This document shows positions 20,939 through 32,941 of a stretch of 64,000 nt of DNA, in pieces. The stretch covers positions 7,828,065-7,892,064 of the forward strand of contig OZ018416.1 of the NCBI GenBank assembly GCA_963969595.1. The letters run 5' to 3'. Made by a program: the position numbers and the translations under genes. This DNA comes from Neckera pumila (lineage: Eukaryota; Streptophyta; Bryopsida; Hypnales; Neckeraceae). The notes under the pieces were generated by a model. That model was not told where the DNA came from. It was given only the letters and a program-made list of their open reading frames with translations, and made no database searches. Numbering within the stretch: position 1 is the stretch's first letter; each line of letters starts with the position of its first letter.

Positions 20939-23900
20939 ATGTCAAGCCCTTTGTACAGTCCGAGTTTCGTCAAGGGAGCCTCCTCGCTCTCTTTGTCACC
21001 CACCTTCTCTTCCTCAAGGGCAGATGGCTGCCGTGCCTCCTGTTCCCTGAGGACTGTACCCAAGGTTGGGAGCCCGGTGAAGCTTCCCAGCCTGAGGTCC
21101 GCATCCAATGGGATTCTGTTCAATCCTTTGCGTTTGCCTGAGAGTAAGAGAAATCTTTCCTCTACACGGCTTTCTTTTGGACAGCAGCCTCGTGCTGCTT
21201 CTGCTGCGGAATTTTCACGGCCAGATGGCCATGGACGAAGGAGAGGCAGGAGCCTGGAGCAGCCGCTGCCGTCTACTAGTGGACGGAGTGGGTTGTCTAA
21301 TAGGCACAACCCTTCTCTGGGTTTGTTTGTGGAGAGGACGAAAGATGCGATTCTTTGGAGTACGAAGAGACCGCATCCTCGTGCAATTGTGATTGAGAAG
21401 AAACTGCAGAGATCGTTGACTGGAGAAAGACTGCAAGCTCCTGGTAGGGCGAATGTCTTTGGAAACAAATATTTGTTGTGAATGTTCTCCGCATTGGTGA
21501 TTGAATGTTTTGGAGCAGGGGTTGTTTGATTTCGGGAGCTTCGCTAAGATGTGTGGTTTGAGATTTGTAGATTATGGGTTATGGGTTATGGATTATGGAT
21601 TATGGGTTATGAAGTCAGTTAGGATTGGGATTTTTATCTCATGTGTTACTTCGTTTGCTTTTAGGTACTTTGAAAGAGAAGGCGCCTGTGGTACCTGTTC
21701 CTGCGTGGCAGAAGTCGTTTCCGCACGTTGCTGCTGCTACTTTGACGTCTGTTCTGTTTGGCTATCATATTGGGTGAGTGCTCGCGGTACTTTAGAAACA
21801 TTTGGATTTTCGTTTGTTGGTGATTGATTTCAGTTTGAAGCGGATATGTTGCTAAGTATTGAAGCGTTTTTTATGGCAGGGTTGTGAATGTTCCTCTCCA
21901 ATACATAGCGAAGGACCTTGGATTTGCTGGAAATGCCCTCATTCAAGGTATACCAGCAATCTTTTTTACTATTATTTTGAGACTCTTGATGCCACTTTTT
22001 AGTGCCTACGTTGTTGCGAATATGATCTGAGCTTGTTATGTGAATTGCAGGATTCGTTGTGAGCATATGCCTCGTTGGTGCATTCATGGGGTGTGCTGCC
22101 AGTGGTATTGTTGCTGACAAGTATGGCAGAAGGCGAGCCTTTCAAGTCAGTTCTGTCCCTATGATTTGTGGTGCTGCATTCAGGTAATGATTTTATTGTT
22201 AATCCTTGTGTTAGTTCTTGTATTCGTCCTTGCGTTATCTGGCAGAAGCCATGTTTTCTTGGGAGACGTCTGATCAGATTATTTTCTTTTTGCAGCGCTC
22301 TTGCTCTGAATGTTCCCTGCATGCTCCTGGGACGATTTCTTGTGGGTGTGGGATTGGGTCTTTCTGGCCCAGTTACATCTTTGTATATTTCTGAGGTAAG
22401 TCCCTTATCCTCCTAGGATCTGATTTCCTTATTCATCTGCATTGTGACTTAAGAGAGCAGCACGGGTTTGTTCTGAGATGATATATGCTGTAATCTTTGT
22501 TCTTGTTCCTTAAATTGTTTTTCTTTTTTGGCGACTGAGCAGATTTCTCCGCTCCATGTGAGGGGAACCAATGGCAGTCTCATTCAGCTTGCGGGTTGTA
22601 TCGGAATTCTGGGTGCTCTAGTCGCTGGCCTCCCTGCTGCGAACGTTTCTGGATGGTAAGCGAATACTTCATTTGACATACATGTTTGGAATTATTATGT
22701 GTTATAACATGATAATCAGTAAGAACATTTTAGACTTGTATTGTTTTGTTTGAATGTACAAAGCTATTAGCAAGCGAAAATTAGGAATAGACTATTATTT
22801 AACACTTCTAGATTGGAACTGTGCAGGTGGAGGGTTTGTTTTGCGCTGTCAACTATTCCAGCCGTTTTGCTTGCTGTCGCGATGCAATCATGTGCTGAAA
22901 GTCCCCAGTGGCTTTATAAGGTGATGATACGTCTTTCTTATCTTGTACTGGATGCTTACCATTTGTGATACTGTTTTTTAGTGTCATTAGACTGTTTCTG
23001 ACCTCTTGGTTAGCTTTAGGATTGGTTTTGTAACGACCAAGTTGCCTGATAATTTGTTGTCTTCGCTGCAGCAAAGGAAACTGTTTAAAGCGAAAAAAGC
23101 ATTTTCAAGATTATGGGGTTCTGAGCATGTGAAGTCGGCTATGATGGACCTTTCTCTTGGTGACCAAGATAACGAGGGTGGTGGTGCCTCATGGAAGGCT
23201 TTAATCGATCCACGCTATATCAGAGGTGTTTTTCTATGTTTCACTTCTTTTTGGTGTGTGTGATTTGACATTGCTGACGATATATACCGGGAAATTCAGA
23301 TATTTGCGGTTGCAATAACGTGAGCTGACAAACTCTTATATTGTTATATTTGCAGTCGTGATAATCGGTGCAATACTGTTCGCGTTTCAACAACTTGCTG
23401 GCATAAATGCAATCTTCTACTTCTCATCCTCTGTGTTCAAGAGTGCCGGTGTTAACTCGGAAGTAGGTGCAAGTGTTGCCGTGGGAGTGGTTAACCTTCT
23501 TGGTAATTTTTCTACTCCTCAATCTCAGTGCTTTTTCTATTTTCTGCAAATGCATGATGTTTACTGTTTTGCAGCATTATACGAATGTTATATGTATAGA
23601 GATGAATCTGGAGTTTTGCTTATGGACGTGCGGTTCTCTAATAACTATTTTTGGATTATGCAGCTTCTTGTTTGGCATGCTACTTGATGGACAAAGTTGG
23701 TCGACGAACTCTTATGATTTATAGTTTCACTGGAATGGTAAGTTCATGACATTTGGCGGGGTTTGAATGGCTGATATCATATTTTCTTTTTTTGTTGGAA
23801 CAGGCACAACTGTTTGGGATCATGTTTTGTAGATTGATATTATTAATGAGCTGTTCGATTATGTCGATTTGGTATATCCTCTTGGAATAGCTGCTGTTCG

Positions 23901-24751
23901 TTGTGATTATTGACTTATAAATGATTATTGACTTATAAATCACGTGATTTTGCAGGGTTTGGCTATGGCAATTCAAGCAGCTACAGCATCTATACCTGCA
24001 TTAAGTGCAGCCAAAGGAGTAGTGGCTCTTGCAGGCACTTTAGTGTAAGTATTTTTTGTTTTTTGTTTTTTTCAAATTATTTATCTTCATTTTCCTTCTG
24101 ATAGATTGTAGTGTGTTGCAGTCTTCTTGTAGAGAGCAAATTAATTTTGATTCATTTTCTAAACTTTTTCTATGTTACTTGTATGCAGATATGTATTCAT
24201 GTTTGCACTTGGAGCTGGACCAGTACCAGCATTGATATTGCCTGAACTCTTTGCTGATCAAATTCGTGCGAAAGCCCTGTCTGTCGCAATGTGTGTTCAT
24301 TGGGTAAGATTTTACCTTCACACTACTGCTCTGTTTTTAGATCCTCTCAGCATTGTTCTTGATAGTTTGATGCCTAGGAACTTCTAAACTTTTTAAAAAA
24401 TAAACTTTTCAGTTTTGTGATTAACGTAATACTGGGATGAGAGGGATGGGAGTGAGAACTGTTTAATTATACCTATTTTACTTCTATTTTGTTATAGCTT
24501 TGCTCAAAGGAAGGATGAAGTGTATAAGAATTTATTTTGACAAGGGTTCTTGGAATTGTCTACTGCAGGTCGCCAATTTCACTGTTGGATTGACGTTCCT
24601 GTCCTTGCTGAAGAAATTGGGAACTGGCAATCTCTATTCCGGTTTTGCATGCATTTGTCTCGCTGCTGCCCTCTTTGTGAGAAGATACGTGTTGGAAACG
24701 AAAGGTCGATCACAAGGGGAGATTGAAGCTTTGCTGATGGCAAATATCTAA
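20939..24751 (+). CDS. MFS hexose transporter, plastidic glucose transporter/SGB1 group
   Basis: Thirteen coding exons joined by GT-AG introns: 20939-21443, 21665-21773, 21880-21947, 22051-22183, 22296-22395, 22543-22655, 22827-22920, 23072-23225, 23356-23502, 23664-23737, 23956-24044, 24189-24303, 24569-24751. They sum to 1884 nt (627 aa) with every phase matching. The product is a sugar-porter MFS protein that should move glucose or another hexose across a membrane, powered by a proton gradient or by facilitated flow. Signatures include LFGYHIGVVN in helix 1, DKYGRRR between helices 2 and 3, GRFLVGVGLGLSGP, CAESPQWLYK, QQLAGINAIFYFSSSVFKSA in helix 7, LMDKVGRR, ALGAGPVPALILPE and LETKGRS near the end. 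CAESPQWLYK is typical of the group containing Arabidopsis At1g67300 and SGB1, rather than the main pGlcT. About 195 residues rich in Ser, Arg and Pro precede helix 1 and look like a transit peptide, favouring the plastid envelope; SGB1 itself is reported in the Golgi, so location is open. The ATG at 20939 was chosen because the frame upstream of it has no other ATG. Confidence 0.93.
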
Positions 24752-25374
24752 TGAGAGAACTTTTTTCAAGCGTAAATAGAATTGATCATTCGATTCATGC
24801 TCGCGTTACCATTTGGTTCATCAGTGCTGAGGACTGAGGACTTTGGAAATGTTTTCTACAATTTGTGGAAAATCTCAAAGAAGATAGCCAAATTTTGAGA
24901 GGCTGGTTACTAATTCAATCTCTTGTGAGATTGTCGAGGATTTTGAGAAGTGTTACCATTTGACGAAATCAAGTATAACGTGGTTTGAATCGTTGTACAG
25001 TTGGAAAATACGACTGTAGTTATTGCATGCGAAGCCGTTCGCAGCTACGGTGGAATTTTGTAGATGTTAGGATTAGGATTTTTGGGTTGGTGTGGAGTAG
25101 TGTAGCTTTTCGATTCTCACGCTTGAGAAATCAAGCCGAGATATGAGTGTAAATATATGCTCTTAAGAACTAGTTTTCTTCGAGAAGATTGTTCTCTTCC
25201 ATTTGCCTCAAGCTCTGTGTCTGCTCTTTGTTATTGGTTATTCATTTAGAACAATTTTCACACTTACTTCCCGGGACGTTTCTTTGAAACTGTTACATGT
25301 ACAGCGAGGGTAAAATAATCTTAGGAATTTTCTATTGTGTCATTATATTTCTTTCTGTTGGCGTAGACCAGGCA
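24752..25374 (+). other. 3' untranslated and downstream DNA of the transporter gene
   Basis: No coding frame is seen. The transcript end probably lies within the first ~500 bases, but I see no canonical AATAAA that decides it. Confidence 0.4.
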
Positions 25375-26105
25375 TTAACCCCTAAATGCCCGAGGCACCA
25401 AAATCTGGTGTTTGCAAAACTTGGAAGTTAAATAAAACCTAACCAAGTTGCTCATCTTAGTAGTTTATATTTTTAGAAAGTTCTTCTTGAAGTAGTAATG
25501 ATAGTGATTTTTCTATTCAAGTTTTTGTACAAAGATACCCAGTGCAATCTTGACTTCCCGCAGTGTTGAGAGCACTTGGAAATGAGCTTGAAATACACTA
25601 GATCTTGGAGGAAAAATCACATTCAAAGTTCATTTAAATAAATTGTAGAGTAGATTTTAAGAAGTCATAAATTGATCAGGATTATACAGGTTAGACTCTT
25701 TAACCTCATATGTTTTTGGTCACCAACTTTTTAGACTTGATTTGTATAAAGAAGATTGAAAGATTTTTGCAATTTTAGCACCCTCATGGTCAAACATTAT
25801 AATCTTTCACTCCATAAGTGATATTGTTGTGTTTTCCTTTCCTTATGAGATCTCTAACATGTCTAGTTTGAATTTGTACAATTACAATTTTTTATAGCAC
25901 CCTCATGGTCAAACATTATAATCTTTCACTCCATAAGTGATATTGTTGTGTTTTCCTTTCCTTATGAGATCTCTAACATGTCTAGTTTGAATTTGTACAA
26001 TTACAATTCAAAAAAAATTGATACAGCTTATCAAAGTTAGCATTTTGTTCAATTTAGAGCAAATTCCAGGAAGCCCAAAACAAGCCTTGGGCATTTAGAG
26101 GTTAA
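25375..26105 (+). mobile_element. TTAA-flanked element (copy e), first of a concatenated trio
   Basis: TTAA-CCCCTAAATGCCCGAGGC at the left, and the right end GCCTTGGGCATTTAGAGG-TTAA is its inverse with two mismatches over the first 22 bases. 731 bp, non-coding. It contains a perfect 119 bp tandem duplication. Its right TTAA (26102-26105) is also the left TTAA of the next element. Confidence 0.9.
25777..26010 (+). repeat. perfect 119 bp tandem duplication
   Basis: Two copies start AGCACCCTCATGGTCAAACA at 25777 and 25896. They read as identical for about 113 bases, up to GTACAATTACAATT, which implies a recent duplication within element e. Confidence 0.95.
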
Positions 26106-27081
26106 CCCTAGAAGGCCCAAGGCTGTTTTGGATTCAAAAACATCATTGCTTTTGAAGTGATTTAGATCTAAATGTCACTAAGCTATAGAGATCTTAACCG
26201 TGCAATCTTGTAGTGTACATGTTGTTAATGATGTGTATGAAATTTGAAGTCATTTGACCGCATAGATTGCGAGATTATAATGTTTTAGTGTTGAAAAAGA
26301 ATGCTGAAATTTTCCTAAAAACACATTTAGAGGCGAAATTTGATTTCTAAATCTAATCAAATTAAAAAAACTTTAAACTACAAAGTGATTCAAAACCAGC
26401 ATACAAACACATGGGTATTAAAAAAATATCATTCATTGACTCAATGTGTTTGCAAAATGGCTTGCAAATGTCAAAAAATAGGCAAGAAAAGTTGCAAAAA
26501 ACACATCTAGGGCTGAACCTCCTTCTACTAAAATGCTTTTCAATAATTCATTACTTTTTGGATTGATATGAAATTTTATCCACACAAACTAAATTAGTAT
26601 GCGCAACTTTTCCAATTTTTTTTTTATTGAAAACGGACACTGTACGAAGAAGATACAAGCCACCGAAGTTCACTGTAGTCCATAAATGGCAGGATTTTGA
26701 ATTTCGAATTGCTCCCAAACATTCAAAACAACTTGGATTGACATGAAAATTTTACTACAATAACTAGACTTCAAGGGAAATATAACCCAACAAGTTTTAT
26801 TGAAATCAAACATTGGATGAAGGAGATACAAGCCCCCGAAGTTGCAGCCATGAAGTGTACTTTGGTGAATCAAATTGAACCTGTGAACTTCGATTGACTT
26901 TCAGAAAATCATTACCTCTTGGATTGATCTGAAAATTTTACCACACAAACTAGAAGAAAAGGCGCAAATTTTCCAACAAGTTTTATTGAATTGGACATGG
27001 GGTACAAAAGTTACAATACTTTGAATTGAACTTAAAACTATGTAAGGGCACTTTTTGTCCTCTTGGGCGGTCTAGGGTTAA
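26102..27081 (+). mobile_element. TTAA-flanked element (copy f), second of the trio
   Basis: TTAA-CCCTAGAAGGCCCAAGG at the left, and CTTGGGCGGTCTAGGG-TTAA at the right. The first bases CCCTAGA are the same as the published piggyBac end. The interior has three diverged direct repeats of ~174-186 bp (landmark TTGGATTGA at about 26560, 26734 and 26920). Part of the repeat matches, inverted, the decayed element at 3998-5165. No transposase frame is present. Confidence 0.85.
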
Positions 27082-27307
27082 CCCTTGAACGTCGAGGCGG
27101 ACGTTCTGCGTCCGATGAATGACAAGAGAATCTCCTGTGTAGGACAAAAATGCAACTATTCATCCTCCAAATTTTGTTGTGAAAAGGAAGGTCCTTTACA
27201 GTAGTTTGACTTCCAATAAATACTTTTTCATTTTTTTAAACCAATTGTTCCCACGGTTTTGCAAAAGGGTGATTTCCACGGCCACCGGCCCGTCGTTCAA
27301 GGGTTAA
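27078..27307 (+). mobile_element. short TTAA-flanked element (copy g), third of the trio
   Basis: 230 bp. TTAA-CCCTTGAACGTCG at the left and CGTCGTTCAAGGG-TTAA at the right form a clean inverted repeat. Relatives are at 16878-17096, 17093-17616 and 44145-44403. It shares its left TTAA with copy f. Confidence 0.9.
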
Positions 27308-27805
27308 GTCTTATGGGATGGTCCTCTCGAATGCGGTCGTGCAGCATTACTCAAAGCTCGTGAAAAATCTAAGCGCAGGTAGTTATCAGGTAGGCAAAAT
27401 TTGGAGGCAATTTGACAATAACAATACGTAGACATCGTCTTACTTTTATTGCGCATACAATTGGTGCTGCGATTAGTTGGCACAAATAGAGGCCTCTGTC
27501 TGTTTCTCTTACGTTCTTATATGTGTTTTTTTCCTTTTTCGTTTCTCTTTTTCCTAGCCTTTGGCTTGGCTGTTATGAAACTAGAGTTGGGACAAAAAGA
27601 TCTATTCCTCTATGAGACTAGATTTCTCCAAAATTTAAAATTAATTATACATTCTAAAAGCTATGAGAGAGATGAAAGGTGTTAAATGTTTTTTTTTTTT
27701 GAAACACATGGATAATTTCTATTGATAAGGAAAACAGTACATCGTACCAAGGGCAAAGTCTTGGGCAAAAATCTTACATTTTCTAAAATTTCTTCAGCAA
27801 CACTT
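27308..27805. other. intergenic DNA with possible retroposon tail
   Basis: A run of T at about 27688-27701 followed by GAAACACATGGATAATTTCT could be the reverse of a poly(A)-tailed LINE 3' end. The frame at 27449-27685 shows no known protein. Otherwise nothing is seen. Confidence 0.35.
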
Positions 27806-28686
27806 TTAACCCCTAAAAGCCCGTTGTCCCTTTAGGGGACAAATGCGTTTTTGGGTAGGTATCTATGGGTTGAAATTTTCTCCTAATTTTTTGAAACTTT
27901 TTTTGGAGGTAGAAAAGCTGATTAGCTTTGTGGGAATATAATTTTTTTCACAATCAATGCCTGGGAAAAAAATTTATGACCAAATAAGCTCAAAACAGGG
28001 GACGGGAGGCAGCACGGGCAACAAAAAAAATTTGCACTTAAAAGCTTTGATTCATTTCATTTGGATTTGTTATGAGAAAGTTATGGACATTCTTGTTTTT
28101 CGGACAATTAGAGCATCTTTTTGAAAAAAATAACTTGTAGGACTCATTTCTGAATGAAAATTTTCAAATTTTTCAATTTTTTTTTTTGGCATGGTTTAGT
28201 TTACTTGCTAGAACAATCTCACCATTGGGATTAGTGCATTTTAATTCCATCTAAAATATATGAATATTTTAGATTTTCCTTCTATCTCGTACCTACTTCT
28301 ACTTAACAATTTTTTTAATAATGAAAATTTAGTTTTTTTGAATTCTTTTTTTTGGATAGATTGTCAACTCAATTCTCCACTATAAACATTTAAAGCTCAA
28401 AACTCTGTAGTGCAAAAGTATTTAGGTTAAAAATGTTCAAAGTCGAAAAATCCAATCCCACAATGTGCTGAAAAACTTGTTTTTTTCACTTTGAACGTAG
28501 ATATCTTGCAATTTGTGTGGTCAAAAATTCTGTAATTTTTTTTTACACATTCTTATACTAGTTAGGTGCAAGATCCTATGGTTAGATCTGGAAAAAAAAA
28601 TTTAATTTTTTTTCACTCTTTGCTAAAAAACTGGCAGTTTTGGGTGTTTTTTGGCAGAAAAAAGGCCTTGGGCCTTTGGGGGTTAA
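27806..28686 (+). mobile_element. TTAA-flanked element, family 3 (copy j)
   Basis: TTAA-CCCCTAAAAGCCCGTTG at the left and CTTGGGCCTTTGGGGG-TTAA at the right. 881 bp, non-coding. The interior matches copies k (37460-38354) and m (17771-18752), and shares the block AGATATCTTGCAATTTG and the ending CTGGCAGTTTTGGGTG with family 1. Confidence 0.85.
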
Positions 28687-28691
28687 TCTCC

Positions 28692-30410
28692 TTTTTTTTT
28701 GAATTAGAGGGAAGAGTAGCAAAGAGAGAGTGAAATGTTAAGAAGAGAGGAGGTCAAAAAAAGAATCCAAAAGATAAAGGCCACTAGTTCAAAACTACAT
28801 TTGGATGATACATGTTCAACGCCATCTAAAAGTACAATTTCTTGCCAAAGAAGTCCGTTTGGAGCCACATATTATCAATCCGCCTAAGGTAGATGGCTGC
28901 TTTGTTAGAATACAAAGCACATAGTTTAGTGGTCTTAAACCAAGCCACCCGAGCATGAACGAGTGTTATGGCCGGTCAAGCGTTGTGGTTGAAGCATATG
29001 GCATTTCTATCAAGCCAAATTGTCCAAATGACAGTGCTTCTAAAGAAGGACTACATTGTGGTATTTTTTCTCAGTCGTCTTGGGAGCTTAGAGCCAAAAT
29101 TGCACTGCTGCCACTAAGTGCCGGCCAATTACCCGCCACTGGAGGAATCTGAAAGGCCAAGTAGAGGACGGAGAGGGCAAAGTTCCATACATGGCGGGTC
29201 TTGGTGCAATGGTGGAACCAATGTAAGGCTGTTTCCTCCATGTCATCTTGACAGCTAAGGCAAGTGGTAGGAATATTTGGATTGGCTACCTTCTTCCAAC
29301 AATAAACTGCTACTGCATAATGACAATTCGACCAAAAGAAGCCAGCTTCCTTTTGAGGCCGTGACTTGTGCCAGACTTCACTCCATCATGATCGATATCC
29401 CACTGCGATAGCTCCATGCCACTTCTCATGGATAAATTTAGCAAGCTTTGAGCAGTTGGTCAGAAGAGAACGACCAAGTTTAGTGGTGTATGATTGGAGA
29501 AGGACTTTTTCACCCCAAGCCCATCTTTCCGGGTCGAAACATAGTTTTGCGACAATCCCTACGTATACTAGGGGCCCAATCCTTGGTTGTACTATACGGA
29601 CTTGTTTGTGCCAGCTTAGTAGAAGCTGACTGCTTTGTTGGAGTTGCACTGGAAGGGCTCAAAGAGTAGACGATACATGGCCTATGGAGAAGCTCTGAGA
29701 ACTAGAGTTGTAGACTATGAAAGGCAATTGATCATCCTCTGTTTTGAATACTCTAATATACTCCTGATGCCGGGTTACAAACTGGCCAATTGTGAGAAGG
29801 TGGAGCCAAGCCTCACGAATCGAAGCTACCATCCTGGAGTATGTATGAGCTTCCGCATCTAGCATCCCAAACAAGTCTTTCATTGATTCCCATGGCAAGA
29901 AGGTAAGAGAATACTCATCCCAAATGTTTTGAATAATGCCCATGCCTTTGGACATTTGAATTGCCACCTTGTCAGCTGATAAGCCGTGTTGACCACCAAT
30001 ATAATGTGTAGTCCACCATAGAGGAGTAGTAAGGACTTCATCGTAATTTAGAGGTGGTAATGCAACAATGTGACAGTTGAGGAGCCTCCATGCTCAAATG
30101 ATCAGGACTATCTCAAGCCCTTGAGCCTTTACAACCTCTGAATTTATGTAACAAAGTCTATTGTGACATTGCCGGCCATGTGCCTTGAGATTGAGGTTGA
30201 CATTGGAGAAGACGATGCCTAAGAAGGAATTGGAGATTTGAAGAATCAGGAAGCATAGCTTTAAGGACCCATTTAGCCATTAAGGCATGGAGCCCCTCCT
30301 CCAAATCTATCAGATTGAGGCTATCTACAAGCTGGGAAGCACAACAATCAGACCAGCTAACTCTAGCACGACTGCGGTGTGTAGAACCCGACCACAAGAA
30401 GTCTCTCATT
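28692..30410 (-). pseudogene. 5'-truncated LINE (non-LTR retrotransposon) with poly(A) tail
   Basis: On the minus strand this starts at about 30410 with MRDFLWSGS and then ARVSWSDC, IDLEEGLHALMAKWVLKAM, the conserved C-terminal part of plant LINE reverse transcriptases. Further on (about 29200-29340) comes a zinc-binding reverse-transcriptase domain, CLSCQDDMEETALHWFHHC followed by TKTRHVW. The frame ends near 28836 with FFGKKLYF and stop. About 135 bases of 3' untranslated sequence follow, then a run of nine A on the minus strand at 28692-28700. The coding region has frameshifts and stops, so it is dead; the reverse transcriptase catalytic region and endonuclease are missing through 5' truncation, which is common for LINEs. 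Its poly(A) end abuts the TTAA element copy j. Confidence 0.8.
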
Positions 30411-30841
30411 GAAGCATATCAAACAAAGAGAATTAATAGAGAAAAAAAATTAAAAATAATAAATGAAAATCATAGTTAAAAAGCTCCAAAAATTGTTATA
30501 AATCCACCACCAATGTTCCACCAATTTAAAACCAATCCATTATCAATCTACAAGGCTCTTGCTTAATTTGAAGCACTTTCAAATTCTAAAGAGCAACTTA
30601 GAGGCAAAACAATGTTACTGATGTTGATGAACATGGCCAATTTCTTATGAATTATAAGTGCAAAATTGTCTTTGGCAAATATTAAAGGATGGTCGGGCAA
30701 TTATTTTCACTTCAAATTTTAATAGATTTCTTCCCATGTCCTCAACTTTTAGAATATATAATTAGTTCTAAATTTGGTGGAGAATTGACTCCTTTGGAAA
30801 GGTCCAAGTGAAGAGTGGACTTTTTGGCCCTCATCTCTATG
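30411..30841. other. AT-rich intergenic DNA
   Basis: No gene or repeat is recognised. Confidence 0.4.
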
Positions 30842-31135
30842 TTGTTTTGCAAGGATTTTCATTTGCTTAAAAATAATATAAAATAAAATAAAATAATCAT
30901 TTTGTATGTTGTTTTGCAATGGATTTCCATTTGCTTAAAAGTAAAATAAAATAAAACAAAATAATCTTCTTGTATGTTGTTTTGCAATGGATTTCCATTT
31001 GCTTAAAAATAAAATAAAATAATTTTTTTTTGTATGTTGTTTTGCAATGGATTTCCATTTGCTTAAAAATAAAATAAAATAAAATAATCTTTTTGTATAT
31101 TGTTTTGCAATGGATTTCCATTCGCTTAAAAATAA
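30842..31135. repeat. five-copy tandem repeat, 60-69 bp unit
   Basis: The segment GTTTTGCAATGGATTTCCAT with TTGCTTAAAA after it recurs at about 30842, 30911, 30979, 31039 and 31102, separated by AATAAAATAAAATAATC runs of variable length. A minus-strand frame across it repeats MEIHCKT and is a by-product of the array. Confidence 0.9.
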
Positions 31136-31193
31136 ACTAAACTAAAACATTTTTTTTTTTGCATAATATAGAATAGGATTGGCATTTTCCTAT

Positions 31194-31901
31194 CTTGCAT
31201 AATTTATTATTGAATTTGTATGCAACTTCAAACAAGCAAGCAGAATTTCAATTTCAAAAAAGCAATTCTTTTTTTGGTGAATTATCTTATTGAATATTTA
31301 TGATTTTACGTGATAATTGATTGAAAAGCATTGGTGATGAATTTTTTTTAATTTGTTTGTATACATATTTAGGAAACATCCATATGCGCATCTTCCTTCA
31401 ACAAACATCTCTAAATAAGTTTCAAAATTCCCTCTACAGAGATTTCAATAGGTGTTAATGTCCAAATTTTGTCAAATAGATATCTCTATCCTCTAAATAT
31501 CTATATTTTATTTGACCATCAAACTATTACTAATTTTGTAACTAATTTTGTACATTTGAATATGATGGTACAAATAAAATATAGATATTTAGAGGATAGA
31601 GATATCTACTTGACAAAATTTGAGCACCATCACTTTAACATGGAAATCTCTATAGAGGGAATTTTGAATTCTTTTTGGAGATGCTTGTTGAAGGAAAGAT
31701 GTGTGTATAGATGTTTCCTACATATCTATACAATCAAATTGAAAAAATCATCACCAATATTTTTCAATCAATTACTATGTAAAACTGTAAGTACTGAATG
31801 AAATAGTTCACCAGTTAATCAAAAATGGAGTTTTGCTCTTTTGAAATTGAAATTTGGTATGCTTGATTGTATATGAATTGAATGTTAATTATGCATGCAA
31901 G
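31194..31901. mobile_element. 708 bp foldback element
   Basis: The left half (31194 to about 31530) is the inverse of the right half (about 31560-31901). Pairs include GATATCTCTATCCTCTAAAT with ATTTAGAGGATAGAGATATC, AGAGATTTC with GAAATCTCT, ATCTTCCTTCAACAA with TTGTTGAAGGAAAGAT, and CTTGCAT with ATGCAAG at the ends. Arms are ~340 bp with moderate divergence. No coding content; the class is unknown. Confidence 0.85.
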
Positions 31902-32361
31902 TCTAAAAAAGCCAATTGTATACTATATTATACAAAAACATTTGAATGGCAAAATAGGTAGTTTGTAAGATTACTGGATCCAACTGTATGTGGGTTAAAA
32001 ATGTATAAGGTTTATAATATAATGATCACCAACATTTTTTGACCCGCTAGTTGTATTTAACCTTGAAACAATGAAGATGGCTTTGCATCCTTTGGATGAT
32101 TTCAAAAAAGTCTATATAGTAGAATAAATCATTTTTTCATTCAATATTTTTTGGAATTACTTGAGTGAATTTTAAATGAATAGTACTGAATATTCCTTCA
32201 ATGTTGTATTATTGATTTTTCAAAAGAAGATATTTAACCTTAAAAAGACAAGTCTTGATCACTAATTTCAAACCTCAATGTCTAGCACTTTGTTTGCTGC
32301 CATTTTGTAAATAGATAAGAATGAAACAATTTCTATTAGTATTTCAAAGATGAACTCTTAT

Positions 32362-32634
32362 CATTAGAAGAAATTTGAGGCCTCCAAGAGCCTGCGAGTT
32401 ATCTTGTGTTCCCAGACTACGGGAATGCAGGAAAGCTGCTGGCTGATGTGGTCGAGATAGTGCCACGTCATTTTTTTGAAAAAAAAAAAAAAAAAATTGC
32501 TTAGAATGATATTTTGGGCAATTTTTATTTTTTATTTTAAATTCTAATAGCCCGTATCGGCTGTTCACAGAATCGGGATAGCATTGGGAACGGGCCTGAA
32601 ACGGCCCTCTAATGCCCTCAAATCTCATCTAATG
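32362..32634. mobile_element. CATTAG-ended MITE
   Basis: Ends CATTAGAAGAAATTTGAGGC and, inverted, GCCCTCAAATCTCATCTAATG. The interior carries GAACGGGCCTGAAACGGC (reverse of GCCGTTTCAGGCCCGTTC in the copy at 44540-44842), an A run of 17, and TGCCACGTCA. 273 bp, non-coding. Confidence 0.75.
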
Positions 32635-32941
32635 TTCTTTTATATGCAATCAACTTTTCAAATTTTGGAAATGGCTAAAGTATACTACAAGCATCTTCTT
32701 CTTTTAGAAAAGTCAATGATGCCATAATGAGGGAATATGCAATACTATTCACGACTCCATAAAAATGCTCTCAAGCAACTTTAAAAAAACAAAAAACTGG
32801 ACTCATTTTGTGTTGCAAAAAACATTTTTCATCCGTCATGCCGGCAGTCTTTCATCCAAATCAACATAACGTCAGTTCAGGCCCCGGACCGGGTCTGTCA
32901 GTCCCATCCGAAGTTCCGAACGGGCGACCCGCGCCGCCTGC

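Noticed and set aside
20758..21468. 236-codon open frame on the minus strand
   Set aside because: It lies opposite exon 1 of the transporter, whose frame splices cleanly into a full MFS protein. The antisense frame has no known domain.
27688..27805. Possible second LINE 3' end with T run
   Set aside because: Too short to show any reverse transcriptase sequence, so it is only mentioned as a possibility.
30897..31121. Minus-strand frame with repeated MEIHCKT peptide
   Set aside because: It is a by-product of a 60-69 bp tandem DNA repeat that happens to stay open.
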